Assembly (NCBI GenBank): GCA_017620975.1
Contig: JAGAUD010000025.1
Location: 1-40,652 of the forward strand
Direction: 5' to 3'
From: Lachnospiraceae bacterium
GTDB taxonomy: Bacteria > Bacillota_A > Clostridia > Lachnospirales > Lachnospiraceae
Length of the DNA: 40,652 nucleotides
Positions within the stretch are counted from its first letter, which is position 1. Each line of letters starts with the position of its first letter. The position numbers and the translations under genes are program-made. Below the pieces are notes generated by a model. That model had not been told where the DNA came from. It worked only from the letters and a program-made list of their open reading frames with translations, and searched no databases. This document shows, in pieces, positions 8,225 to 16,657 of the stretch.

Positions 8225-10522
8225 ATGATTGAATTATTACAGGGCGGAGCTTATCTGGTAAACGGTACGGAAATTGTACAGGATTCCGGTGAAGCAGCAG
8301 CCGCAATCAAGGCCAAGACAGGAAAAGACATTACAAAGCAGGAAGCAGCTAAGAATACCATAGCTTATGGCATTCTGGAATCCCACAATACTTCCGGCAA
8401 CATGGACAAGCTGAAAATCAGATTTGACAAGCTGACTTCCCATGATATTACTTTCGTAGGTATCATTCAGACAGCAAGAGCATCAGGTCTGACTAAATTC
8501 CCGATGCCCTACGTTCTGACCAACTGCCACAATTCTCTGTGTGCTGTAGGCGGAACCATCAACGAAGATGACCATATGTTTGGTTTAAGCTGCGCCAAGA
8601 AATACGGCGGTGTTTACGTACCCCCTCATCAGGCAGTCATCCACCAGTTCGCAAGAGAAATGCTGGCAGGCGGCGGTAAGATGATCCTGGGAAGTGACTC
8701 CCACACCCGTTATGGTGCGCTTGGTACCATGGCAGTAGGAGAAGGCGGACCTGAGCTGGTAAAACAGCTGTTGAACCAGACTTATGATATCAATATGCCC
8801 GGTGTGGTAGGTATCTATCTGACCGGTGAGCCTGTAAAGGGCGTAGGTCCTCAGGACGTTGCACTGGCTATCATCGGAGCTGTATTCAAAAACGGCTTTG
8901 TGAAAAATAAAGTAATGGAATTCGTAGGCCCCGGCGTATCCTCCCTGAGTGCTGACTTCCGTATCGGCGTGGATGTTATGACAACTGAGACTACATGTCT
9001 TTCCTCCATCTGGAGAACCGATGCAGAGATTGAAGCGTTCTATGAAATCCATGGCAGAAAAGAAGAATATGCAGAACTGAATCCCGGTCAGGTGGCATAC
9101 TATGACAACATGATGACAGTAGACCTGTCTGCTATCAGACCTATGATCGCTATGCCTTTCCATCCCAGCAATACCTATACCATCGAAGAGCTGAATGCCA
9201 ATCTGATGGATATTCTGGACGAGACCGAAAAGCGTGCACTGGTAAGTCTGGACGGCGCTGTAGACTTTAAACTGAAAAATAAAGTGGTAAACGGCAAATT
9301 CATGGTAGACCAGGGAATCATCGCAGGCTGCGCCGGCGGCGGATTTGAAAATATCTGTGCCGCAGCTGATATCCTGAAAGGTCAGTACATCGGTTCCGAT
9401 GGATTTACCTTAAGCGTATACCCGGCATCCATGCCTGTATACATGGAACTGATAAGGAACGGCTGCGCAGCTACCATTCTCGAGACCGGTGCAGTTATGA
9501 AGACAGCATTCTGCGGTCCTTGCTTCGGTGCCGGAGATACACCTGCCAATAACGCTTTCAGTATTCGTCATTCTACCAGAAACTTCCCGAACCGTGAGGG
9601 AAGTAAGCTGCAGAACGGTCAGATCTCTTCCGTAGCCCTGATGGATGCCCGTTCTATCGCTGCAACTGCAGCCAACAAGGGTGTGCTGACTCCTGCTACA
9701 GACTTTGACGGCGAATTCGGCAAGTACAAATATCACTTTGACAGCAAGATCTACGCTAACCGCGTATTTGATTCCAAGGGCGTGGCTGATCCCGATGTAG
9801 AGATTCAGTTAGGACCCAACATCAAGGACTGGCCTGCAATGTGCGCACTGCCTGAAAACCTGGTACTGCGTGTAGTCAGCGAAATCCATGACCCTGTAAC
9901 CACCACCGACGAGCTGATTCCTTCCGGTGAGACCTCTTCCTACCGTTCCAATCCTCTGGGACTGGCAGAGTTCGCCTTAAGCCGTAAGGATCCTGCTTAC
10001 GTAGGCCGTGCAAAACAGATCCGTGCAGCTCAGGAAGCTGTCATGGAGGACAAGTGCCCCATCGAAGCATGTCCTGACCTGGAGCTTCAGAAGGTATGCG
10101 ACACCATCCGTGCATCCTTCCCTGAAATGGGCAAAGGTAACGTAGGCTTCGGTTCTACCATTTTCGCAGTAAAGCCCGGTGACGGCTCAGCCCGTGAACA
10201 GGCTGCATCCTGCCAGAAGGTATTGGGTGGCTGGGCTAACATCGCCAACGAGTACGCTACCAAGCGCTACCGCTCCAACCTGATCAACTGGGGTATGCTG
10301 CCCTTCCTCATCGAAGAAGGCGACCTGCCCTTCAAGAATCTGGATTACCTCTACATCCCCGGCATCAAGAAAGCCGTAGAGGAGAAGACCGAGGTCATCA
10401 AAGCTTATGTAGTTACCGAAGACGGCCTCAAAGAATTCGACCTTCGCCTCGGCGACCTCACCGACGAAGAACGCCAGATCATCCTGAAAGGATGTCTGAT
10501 TAACTATAACAGAGTAGATTAA
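8225..10522 (+). CDS. Aconitase-family hydratase (YbhJ-like)
   Basis: A 765-residue protein of the aconitase superfamily, [4Fe-4S] enzymes that isomerise or hydrate carboxylic acids. Visible features are ESHNTSG near residue 58, [21 protein letters not shown] near residue 156, and the cluster-cysteine segments [11 protein letters not shown] and [15 protein letters not shown]. The C-terminal swivel domain follows. The size and domain order resemble E. coli YbhJ and a hydratase commonly annotated in Lachnospiraceae rather than AcnA, AcnB or LeuC. The physiological substrate is unknown. ATG 8225 follows AAAGGAGGAACCCC. It is likely co-transcribed with the SseB-like gene 44 bases downstream. Confidence 0.85.
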   Translation: MIELLQGGAYLVNGTEIVQDSGEAAAAIKAKTGKDITKQEAAKNTIAYGILESHNTSGNMDKLKIRFDKLTSHDITFVGIIQTARASGLTKFPMPYVLTNCHNSLCAVGGTINEDDHMFGLSCAKKYGGVYVPPHQAVIHQFAREMLAGGGKMILGSDSHTRYGALGTMAVGEGGPELVKQLLNQTYDINMPGVVGIYLTGEPVKGVGPQDVALAIIGAVFKNGFVKNKVMEFVGPGVSSLSADFRIGVDVMTTETTCLSSIWRTDAEIEAFYEIHGRKEEYAELNPGQVAYYDNMMTVDLSAIRPMIAMPFHPSNTYTIEELNANLMDILDETEKRALVSLDGAVDFKLKNKVVNGKFMVDQGIIAGCAGGGFENICAAADILKGQYIGSDGFTLSVYPASMPVYMELIRNGCAATILETGAVMKTAFCGPCFGAGDTPANNAFSIRHSTRNFPNREGSKLQNGQISSVALMDARSIAATAANKGVLTPATDFDGEFGKYKYHFDSKIYANRVFDSKGVADPDVEIQLGPNIKDWPAMCALPENLVLRVVSEIHDPVTTTDELIPSGETSSYRSNPLGLAEFALSRKDPAYVGRAKQIRAAQEAVMEDKCPIEACPDLELQKVCDTIRASFPEMGKGNVGFGSTIFAVKPGDGSAREQAASCQKVLGGWANIANEYATKRYRSNLINWGMLPFLIEEGDLPFKNLDYLYIPGIKKAVEEKTEVIKAYVVTEDGLKEFDLRLGDLTDEERQIILKGCLINYNRVD

Positions 10523-10565
10523 TGGGCGAGGCGTCCCTTCGCCGCAAACCCAGAAAGGAAATCCC

Positions 10566-11072
10566 GTGGAATTTAATAAAACAACCTCCAACCCTATGTT
10601 GATGGGCACGATTCAGTTGGTGAAGGCGGACCCCTCTCAGGAACATAAGAATATGTTTATTACGGAATTGATGAAAGCACAGTTCATGGCACCTGTTCTG
10701 GTGACTCCCCAGCCGGAAGTGGATGCGGAAGGGAAGGTAAAGCTTGTGCCCGGCAGTAAGGTGCAGTTTCCTATGCTGACAGCGCCCGATGGAAAACATT
10801 TCTTTATGGCATTTACGGACAAGATGGAATTTAAGAGCTTTAAAGAGGAAGAGAATGCGCCGTTTTTTGCATTGAATGTAGAAGAATATGCAGGCATGGT
10901 GCTGCGTAAGGACAGTCAGGCAGCCGGTGTGGTGATCAATCCGAAAAGTGATAATATGATTTTGCCTAAGGAGATGCTTGCTTCTTTGATGGCAGCTAAG
11001 ATTGCCAGGATCAAAGCGGAGCAGGAAAAGAAAAATAGCGGGCAGAGCCGGGAGGCAGGCACGAAGGCCTGA
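10566..11072 (+). CDS. SseB N-terminal domain protein
   Basis: A 168-residue protein resembling the SseB N-terminal domain family: LMGTIQLVKADPSQEHKNMF, KAQFMAPVLVTPQPE, a central VQFPMLTAPDGKHFFMAFTDK strand pattern, and GVVINPKSDNMILPKE. The start is a GTG (10566) with AAAGGAA seven bases ahead. The last 25 residues are charged and probably disordered. The family has no settled role in Gram-positives. It follows the hydratase closely and is probably its operon partner. Signal peptide and membrane segments are absent. Confidence 0.75.
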   Translation: MEFNKTTSNPMLMGTIQLVKADPSQEHKNMFITELMKAQFMAPVLVTPQPEVDAEGKVKLVPGSKVQFPMLTAPDGKHFFMAFTDKMEFKSFKEEENAPFFALNVEEYAGMVLRKDSQAAGVVINPKSDNMILPKEMLASLMAAKIARIKAEQEKKNSGQSREAGTKA

Positions 11073-11125
11073 TGTATTGATTCAGTGCATGCCCAATATG
11101 CTTGAGAAAGAACGATTGGATTTAT

Positions 11126-11176
11126 ACAATAACAGCCTATCAACAGGAGAAACCTGTTGGCAGGCTGTTATTGTTT
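11126..11176 (+). terminator. Large hairpin terminator after the SseB-like gene
   Basis: A 22-base arm (11126-11147, starting ACAATAACAGCC) pairs with 11153-11174 with only one A.C mismatch, around an AGAAA loop, followed by a short TT tract. The stem is unusually long. It probably ends the hydratase operon and may also work on the minus strand. Confidence 0.75.
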
Positions 11177-11412
11177 ACTGTACAAGAAAATAGCGATTCT
11201 TTGTAAACATTACCTTATGATGAAGCCACTGATGACAAACGATAACAGACCTTTTTAGCAAGGGGAAACGGAAAGTAATCCGTGCCTCCGCCGTATATAA
11301 GCCTATTTGGGTAACTATGTAGATGACTGGCATGATCCAGATGAGTGGCCAACTGCGATAACAATAAATTAATTTTAAACTTTTTGCAATTAAAAACTGG
11401 AAAATTTGGAAG
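11177..11412. other. Gene-poor stretch with a possible coding relic
   Basis: No intact gene is visible. Plus-strand codons 11301-11372 read AYLGNYVDDWHDPDEWPTAI and then ITIN before a stop, with no start codon. An adjacent frame just upstream reads FSKGKRKVIRASAVYKPIWV. The composition looks protein-like across a possible frameshift, but I do not recognise a family. It could equally be chance. Confidence 0.3.
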
Positions 11413-11414
11413 TG

Positions 11415-11458
11415 CAGCCTCGCAAGTGCTATTACATTTGATAACACTTGTGGGGCTG
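11415..11458 (+). terminator. Second hairpin in the 11 kb gap
   Basis: CAGCCTCGCAAGTG (11415-11428) pairs over all 14 positions, allowing G-T pairs, with CACTTGTGGGGCTG (11445-11458). The 3' side is TTATATTAC, a weak U-tract. It could end a transcript from the relic upstream or be part of a small RNA. Confidence 0.5.
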
Positions 11459-11627
11459 TTATATTACAGAAAATCCAGTCTCTTCTCATGTGTTGTTTCA
11501 GATTTTGTATAAATCATCTGTTTTCGGCAAAAATAAGCATAGAAGAAAACAAGGCATGGGTATTTCCCGGGCTGTTTCTGATATAAGGGTGCAATAGGCG
11601 TTAAACAGGTGGAATGGAGGAAAAAAC

Positions 11628-12578
11628 ATGAGAAGAGACAGGAAAAGTAAGATCAGGAGAGAACGGATGATCATGATTGCATCATCTGCTTTGGTGATGG
11701 GAGCATTGACGCTGACAGGGGTTTATGTGAAGAATCGTTCCAATGAAAATGTAGATGACGGATATTCCGTAGATTTCAGCGAGTTGGAAAACAGTGTGGA
11801 TGATAAGATTAAGGAGATAGAAGAAAACAAGCAGGTAGCGGAGGTACCACAGATAGAAGATGCACCTGTGACAGAGGATGATCTGGATTATGATCCTTTG
11901 GCAGCAGGTTCAGCGTTGGTTCAGATCCCGGGATTGACAGATGACGATACGCTTAACGATATCCAGTTGCCGGAGGATGGTGCAATTGCTGAGAATATCG
12001 GTAACCCGGAAGAGAAAGACCGCGATGCAGATGATGACGATGAGGAAGATGATGAGGGTGCAGATGACGATGATGACAGCAATCATAGCAGCAAAAAAGC
12101 AGATGGCAAAGAGAACGCTGATGCAAAGGGTACAGTCGGTGAGGCAGTGACTAAAAATTTGAACTTTTCTGAATCCCAGGGGTTGGTAAGACCTGTAAAC
12201 GGTGAGGTTCTGATGCATTACAGTATGGATGCCAGTATCTATTTTGCTACATTGGATCAGTACAAGTATAATCCGGCAGTGATGCTTAGTGCCAATGAGG
12301 GAGATGTGGTCAACGTATGTGCAGATGGTAAGGTTGTATCGATTTTTGAGGATGCCAAAATCGGAAATGCAGTGACATTAGATCTTGGAAATGGTTACCA
12401 GGCAACTTATGGTCAACTGAAGGATATCCAGGTGACGGAGGGCAGTTATGTGAACAGAGGAGAAACTTTGGCAAGCGTGGCGGCTCCTACAAAATATTTT
12501 ACCACAGAGGGAACGAACCTGTATTTTCAATTAACAAAGGATGGGGAGCCGGTGAATCCTGAAGGGATGTTTCAGTAA
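11628..12578 (+). CDS. Membrane-anchored LytM/M23 protein with degenerate active site (SpoIIQ-like)
   Basis: A 316-residue protein: a basic N terminus, one membrane segment at about residues 14-34, a linker with a strongly acidic run near residues 125-155 (DDDDEEDDEGADDDDD), and a C-terminal LytM/M23 domain from about residue 185. The fold is recognisable (VRPVNGEVLMHYSMD, GNGYQATYGQL, NLYFQLTKDGEPVNPEGMF), but the usual zinc ligands are missing. The GxHxGxD histidine is not seen, HLS is replaced by YGQL, and HLHFE by NLYFQ. It is therefore probably not a peptidase. Size, topology and inactive LytM domain resemble SpoIIQ, the forespore partner of SpoIIIAH in engulfment; that assignment is an inference. 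ATG 11628 follows TGGAGG. Confidence 0.75.
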   Translation: MRRDRKSKIRRERMIMIASSALVMGALTLTGVYVKNRSNENVDDGYSVDFSELENSVDDKIKEIEENKQVAEVPQIEDAPVTEDDLDYDPLAAGSALVQIPGLTDDDTLNDIQLPEDGAIAENIGNPEEKDRDADDDDEEDDEGADDDDDSNHSSKKADGKENADAKGTVGEAVTKNLNFSESQGLVRPVNGEVLMHYSMDASIYFATLDQYKYNPAVMLSANEGDVVNVCADGKVVSIFEDAKIGNAVTLDLGNGYQATYGQLKDIQVTEGSYVNRGETLASVAAPTKYFTTEGTNLYFQLTKDGEPVNPEGMFQ

Positions 12579-12628
12579 AATGAACTTACGAACATCTCGT
12601 AGTTTATAAACTGAGAAGAAAAAAAGCT

Positions 12629-12662
12629 GGGGCTGTTGCACTAAGTGCGCAGCTCTTTTCTT
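12629..12662 (+). terminator. Terminator after the LytM gene
   Basis: GGCTGTTGCAC and GTGCGCAGCT (12631-12654) form a stem with a small internal loop, followed by CTTTTCTT. Confidence 0.6.
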
Positions 12663-12829
12663 ATGTCCGGTGGCAAACAATAGCTTCCATCCCCTTCCTG
12701 TTGAAACTTCAGCAGCTTTTTGATTTTTTATGGAAAGATTTACAGTTGCCCCTTTACCGCAAAGCAAATTTGGTTTACAATGAACGTGACTATCATAGTA
12801 ATAGATATAGCAGTAAAAGAGGTAAGCGT

Positions 12830-13852
12830 ATGAAAGTAGTAGTATTAGCCGGTGGAACAAGTACGGAAAGAGACGTTTCTTTAAGTTCCGGCAGCATGAT
12901 TTATAAGGCACTGAAGAAAAATGGTCACAAGGCAATGATTCTGGACGTATATCTGGGATATGAGGGTGACATTACTGATATTTTTGAAAAAAAAGTGGAC
13001 TGGGCAGCTGAAATCGGAGCAGTATCAGAGAAGAGCCCTGATCTTGAGACAGTAAAAGCAATGCGAAAGGACGGAGGAAAGAGCTTCTTTGGACCTAATG
13101 TATTGAACATCTGCCAGCAGGCGGATGCCGTTTTCATGGCGCTGCATGGAGCTAATGGGGAAGACGGAAAGATTCAGGCATGCTTTGAATTGATGGGCAT
13201 ACCCTATACCGGAACAGACTATGTCAGCTCAGCTATGGCTATGGACAAGAGCATTGCAAAGGATATTTTCAAGTCACATAATATCCCCACCCCGGAAGGC
13301 ATCCGTTTAAGGGCAGGAGAGCAGGAAGAGAGCAAAGTTCCCTATCCCTGTATCGTCAAGGCATGCTGCGGCGGTTCCAGCGTAGGAGTTTATATTGCCA
13401 ATAATGATGAAGAATATGAAAATGCTAAGGCAGAGGCATTCCGTTTTGACAAGGAAGTGGTAATCGAGCAGTACATAAGAGGACGGGAATTTTCCGTAGG
13501 TGTCATGGATGGCAAGGCACTTCCCGTGATTGAGATTGCACCGAAACAAGGCTTCTATGATTATAAAAATAAATATCAGGCGGGTAGTACCGTAGAGACC
13601 TGTCCGGCTCAGATTCCGGAAGACAAAACGCTTCGGATGCAGCAGGTGGCGGAAGATGTTTTCAAGGCACTTCGTATGAAAAATTATGCCCGCATGGATT
13701 TCATGATGAGTACAGACGGAGAGATTTATTGTCTGGAAGCCAATACACTGCCGGGTATGACTCCTACTTCTTTGCTTCCCCAGGAAGCAGCCGTGCTGGG
13801 AATCAGTTTTGAGCAGCTGTGTGAAAAGATACTGGAGTATGCAGTAAAATAA
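12830..13852 (+). CDS. ddl: D-alanine--D-alanine ligase
   Basis: A 340-residue ATP-grasp enzyme joining two D-alanines for peptidoglycan precursor synthesis in the cytoplasm. Start ATG 12830 (MKVVVLAGGTSTERDVSL) follows AAGAGGTAAGC; a longer open frame from 12701 lacks a ribosome site. Visible motifs are GGTSTERDVSLSSG (N-terminal substrate loop), ALHGANGEDGKIQACFE near residue 103, the ATP-grasp lysine segment PCIVKACCGGSSVGVY, and the C-terminal metal site ARMDFMMSTDGEIYCLEANTLPGMT. The N-terminal loop reads TSTERDVSL where many Ddl enzymes have SAEHEVSL, as in other Lachnospiraceae-type paralogues. It is followed by murF, the next enzyme of the pathway, beyond a hairpin. Confidence 0.93.
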   Translation: MKVVVLAGGTSTERDVSLSSGSMIYKALKKNGHKAMILDVYLGYEGDITDIFEKKVDWAAEIGAVSEKSPDLETVKAMRKDGGKSFFGPNVLNICQQADAVFMALHGANGEDGKIQACFELMGIPYTGTDYVSSAMAMDKSIAKDIFKSHNIPTPEGIRLRAGEQEESKVPYPCIVKACCGGSSVGVYIANNDEEYENAKAEAFRFDKEVVIEQYIRGREFSVGVMDGKALPVIEIAPKQGFYDYKNKYQAGSTVETCPAQIPEDKTLRMQQVAEDVFKALRMKNYARMDFMMSTDGEIYCLEANTLPGMTPTSLLPQEAAVLGISFEQLCEKILEYAVK

Positions 13853-13864
13853 AGAGTAATTGTT

Positions 13865-13920
13865 AAGCGCCTGCTTTCCCAGGTTAGTTCCATGGGTCGC
13901 TTTGGAATGCAGGCGCTTTT
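13865..13920 (+). terminator. Hairpin between ddl and murF
   Basis: AAGCGCCTGC (13865-13874) and GCAGGCGCTT (13909-13918) pair perfectly, and CCCA/TGGG can pair inside the loop. The stem runs into TTTT and then the murF ribosome site. It may attenuate rather than fully stop read-through from ddl into murF. Confidence 0.65.
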
Positions 13921-13940
13921 GATGAAGGAGATTAAGAGAT

Positions 13941-15347
13941 ATGAAACAGATGACTTTATCGAATATTGCAAAAGCCTGCAACGGAGTGTTGGTAGGTGCA
14001 GCTGCTGATACGGAGATTACATCTGCTGTACTGGATTCCCGCCGGGTGACGGAAGGTGCTTTGTTCTTTGCCACGATAGGAGAGCGGGTGGACGGTCATC
14101 GGTTTATTGGCTCGGTATATGAAAAAGGGGCCTGCTGTGTGGTAACTCAGAAAGAACCAAGCCAGGTTGAAGAAGAGCATGGTGTACCTAAAGAAGTCTG
14201 GGGGGCTTATATTTTGGTAGAAAATACTCTGCAGGCACTGAAGGATATAGCAGAATTCTACCGTTCTACCCTAGCAATTCCTATAGTAGGCATCACCGGC
14301 AGTGTGGGAAAGACCAGCACTAAAGAGTATATTGCCGGGGTGCTTTCTCAGAAATACCATGTGCTGAAGACGGAAGGCAACTTCAACAATGAAATCGGGG
14401 TGCCGCTGACACTGCTTCGCATCCAGGAGGAGCATGAGGCAGCAGTGATTGAAATGGGAATCAGTGATTTTGGTGAGATGCATCGTCTCAGCAAAATGGC
14501 TCGTCCTAATATCTGTGTGATCACCAATATCGGTCAGTGCCACCTGGAGAACTTAAAGACCAGGGACGGTATCCTGAAGGCAAAATCGGAGATATTTGAT
14601 TATATGGCTCCGGACGGGGAAGTCTGCCTGAATGGGGACGATGATAAGCTGGCTACAGTGACTCAGGTAAACGGAAAGGCAGTTCATTTCTTCGGTCTGG
14701 GCGGCAATTCGAAAGAAGAGGTGTATGCAACGGATATTGCAAGCAAAGGATTGTTCGGCAGTGATGCGGTATTGCATATGCCGGAGCAGACCTTACCTGT
14801 TCATGTTACTATTCCCGGTGTCCATATGGTCACTAATGCAGCTGCCGCAGCCTGTGTGGGACGGCTCCTGGGACTTTCCAAAGAGCAGATTACAGAAGGA
14901 ATCCGCTCGGTAGTACCGGTCAGTGGACGCAGCAATTTGATTTCTTTGCCCAAATATACGCTGATTGATGACTGCTACAATGCCAATCCGGTGTCCATGA
15001 AAGCGGCTATTGATCTCCTTGTTATGGCTGATAACCGGAAGATCGCGATTTTGGGAGATATGTTCGAATTGGGAGCAGATTCCGATAAAATGCATGAGCA
15101 GACAGGTGAATATGCCGGGGCGGCAAAGCTTGACCGGATTATCTGTATTGGACCGAGCTCCAGGCATATGTTCGATGGTGCGGTGAAGGCCGGAGCAGGA
15201 GATGTGCTTTATTATGAGGATAGAGAAATGTTTCTGCAGGAATGGCAGGAGGAAAAGGAAGAACTCCTTCCGGCAGACAGTACTATTCTGATTAAGGCCT
15301 CTCATGGGATGGAATTTGAGAAAATTGTGGAAATGCTGGAAAAATAG
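13941..15347 (+). CDS. murF: UDP-N-acetylmuramoyl-tripeptide--D-alanyl-D-alanine ligase
   Basis: A 468-residue Mur ligase that adds the D-Ala-D-Ala made by Ddl to the UDP-MurNAc tripeptide. The ATP loop GITGSVGKTSTKEY is at about residues 117-130. Further Mur signatures are EGNFNNEIGVPLTL, AAVIEMGISDFGEM, NIGQCHLENL, and the C-terminal DDCYNANPVSMKAAI with ILGDMFELG. The asparagine-rich EGNFNNEIG and DCYNANP are characteristic of MurF rather than MurC, D or E. ATG 13941 follows GAAGGAGATTAAGAG. The ddl-murF pair is a common arrangement. Length is normal. Confidence 0.95.
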   Translation: MKQMTLSNIAKACNGVLVGAAADTEITSAVLDSRRVTEGALFFATIGERVDGHRFIGSVYEKGACCVVTQKEPSQVEEEHGVPKEVWGAYILVENTLQALKDIAEFYRSTLAIPIVGITGSVGKTSTKEYIAGVLSQKYHVLKTEGNFNNEIGVPLTLLRIQEEHEAAVIEMGISDFGEMHRLSKMARPNICVITNIGQCHLENLKTRDGILKAKSEIFDYMAPDGEVCLNGDDDKLATVTQVNGKAVHFFGLGGNSKEEVYATDIASKGLFGSDAVLHMPEQTLPVHVTIPGVHMVTNAAAAACVGRLLGLSKEQITEGIRSVVPVSGRSNLISLPKYTLIDDCYNANPVSMKAAIDLLVMADNRKIAILGDMFELGADSDKMHEQTGEYAGAAKLDRIICIGPSSRHMFDGAVKAGAGDVLYYEDREMFLQEWQEEKEELLPADSTILIKASHGMEFEKIVEMLEK

Positions 15348-15426
15348 AATAGGTAGATAATTATGCTGGCGCTCAGTTAACGGACACCTGGTAAAAATCG
15401 TGTGGATTTATGGGCGTTAGAGGAGA
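15348..15426. other. Debris between murF and a recombinase relic
   Basis: No gene or clear signal. The stretch leads into a recombinase C-terminal fragment and is interrupted by stops in all forward frames. Confidence 0.4.
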
Positions 15427-15543
15427 CAGGGTCACGATTGTTTTGCTGGAGGTATTGGGAAAATCTCTTTGGAAGAAGCTTTAAGAATCACAGGTCTGTG
15501 GCGTTCTACGTTCTACAGAAGAGTGAAAGAATATATAAAGTAG
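15427..15543 (+). pseudogene. C-terminal relic of a serine recombinase/resolvase
   Basis: The plus-strand frame ending at TAG 15541-15543 reads GGIGKISLEEALRITGLWRS then TFYRRVKEYIK. This is the helix-turn-helix tail typical of clostridial serine recombinases, where a segment like 'W..G.It..eA...lg.srsTFYRRVkEYe' ends the protein. A stop interrupts the frame just upstream and no catalytic domain is present. It is therefore a remnant of a mobile element or phase-variation enzyme. The family call comes from motif memory only. Confidence 0.5.
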
Positions 15544-15553
15544 AATTAAAGGA

Positions 15554-15610
15554 AAGAGCCATTGCAGAATGACGATAAGGCAAAATCTGCAGAGGCTCTT
15601 TTATATTATA
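15554..15610 (+). terminator. Terminator after the recombinase relic
   Basis: AAGAGCC (15554-15560) and GGCTCTT (15594-15600) pair, extended by TGCAGA with TCTGCA, then TTTATATT. It may end the ddl-murF transcript. Confidence 0.7.
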
Positions 15611-15616
15611 GAAGTC

Positions 15617-15694
15617 TTATTTTGTAACCTGCGTAGGTGCGCACACATAGACACGTTTATATGCCTTATAGAAAGAAATGTCTATCCGGGTGCA
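15617..15694 (-). pseudogene. C-terminal relic of an AraC-type regulator (copy 1)
   Basis: On the minus strand the frame reads DISFYKAYKRVYVCAPTQVT followed by K and a TAA (15619-15617). The segment is the last helix-turn-helix of an AraC-family activator. The bases that should encode the preceding Gly-Tyr are shortened (GGATAGAC), and a stop cuts the frame at 15697. A closely similar tail is at 38576-38668. No other part of the gene remains here. Confidence 0.5.
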
Positions 15695-15728
15695 TTATGC
15701 TGGAGAATTCTGTGTTACAATATCATAC

Positions 15729-16586
15729 TTAAGCGAGAGAACCCATAGGATCCCAAGGCTCCAGAGCAATGGGTTCTGAGTAGTAAGCTGCCAGAACTTC
15801 ATCAGTTAAATATTTCTTCTGAACAACAATCTGGTACATATACTCATTGAACCAGTCATCGGTCATGAGGTACATGCCCTTAGCCCCGGCATCTTCTCCC
15901 CAGCTGTTTTCGACACACCAGCGGATGGGTTCGCCATTTTCTTTCAGGTCTACTCCCTGGAAGACCATTGCATGAGTCATCTGACTGTGATGATAATCCA
16001 GACGCTGTGCCTTAGTCATAGGGAAAGTGGTGTCAAAGAGTGCACCGAGATCATAAGCACTTAAATCCATGGTACCGTTCTTTCTATGGCTCTCTTTGCC
16101 TACGTCACAGCCAAACCATACGGGCTCGCCGTCTTTCATCTGTGCAATGGCGGCTTTCTTTAATTCCTCAATAGGAAGATTGTCATAACGCACAGGTGTA
16201 CCGCCCATCACATTGCCCAGATATTTTACCGTATAACTGTGCATATAAGGCTTATCCTTCGTAGGAGCATTGATGATGCTGACATATTCGGTCAAATCTA
16301 TGCCGATAAATTTTTCATAGAAAGTCATGGGCGTTAAACCGTAATCGCAGATGAAGTTGTTGTCCTTATCGCGGATTTCAAAATCAAAGGTCTCCGGAGG
16401 AGTACCCAGACAGATACAGAGCATACGATATACTGTTGCCATCATGGATTCTTTTTCAGCCCGCAATTCTTCCATGGATGAACCTTCTTTTGCCATGGTG
16501 CGAAGCGTGCAGGCAAATTCTCTCAGCTTGGTGGTGATGACAGCGTTCATTTCCCCGGTATTGGAGGAAGAGAAGCTTTCAGGCAT
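15729..16586 (-). pseudogene. pepC: 5'-truncated aminopeptidase C (bleomycin-hydrolase family)
   Basis: A 285-residue open frame that matches only the C-terminal two thirds of PepC, a C1-family cysteine aminopeptidase usually about 440 residues long. Retained are PESFSSSNTGEMN, LGTPPETFDFE, the catalytic histidine in MTHAMVF (residue 205) and asparagine in VENSWG (residue 227), and the C-terminal VVQKKYLTDEVL part. The N-terminal third with the catalytic cysteine is missing. The apparent ATG at 16586 is an internal methionine with no ribosome binding site upstream. Upstream sequence shows a 9-base direct repeat, TAGCGCTCT, at 16586-16594 and 16601-16609. The product cannot be an active peptidase, and probably no product is made. 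Confidence 0.8.
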
Positions 16587-16609
16587 AGCGCTCTTGGACC
16601 TAGCGCTCT
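16586..16609. repeat. 9-bp direct repeat at the pepC truncation point
   Basis: TAGCGCTCT occurs at 16586-16594 and 16601-16609. The first copy abuts the point where PepC homology stops, so it may be a scar of the deletion or insertion that removed the 5' part. Confidence 0.5.
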
Positions 16610-16657
16610 ACGCGTTTGAAGCGGTGGGTAGGGGGCTTACTTGATTCGGTTAAATAA

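Noticed and set aside
12040..12080. The GATGAT-rich run in the LytM gene as a DNA repeat array
   Set aside because: It simply encodes the Asp/Glu-rich linker; the repeat is irregular and in frame.
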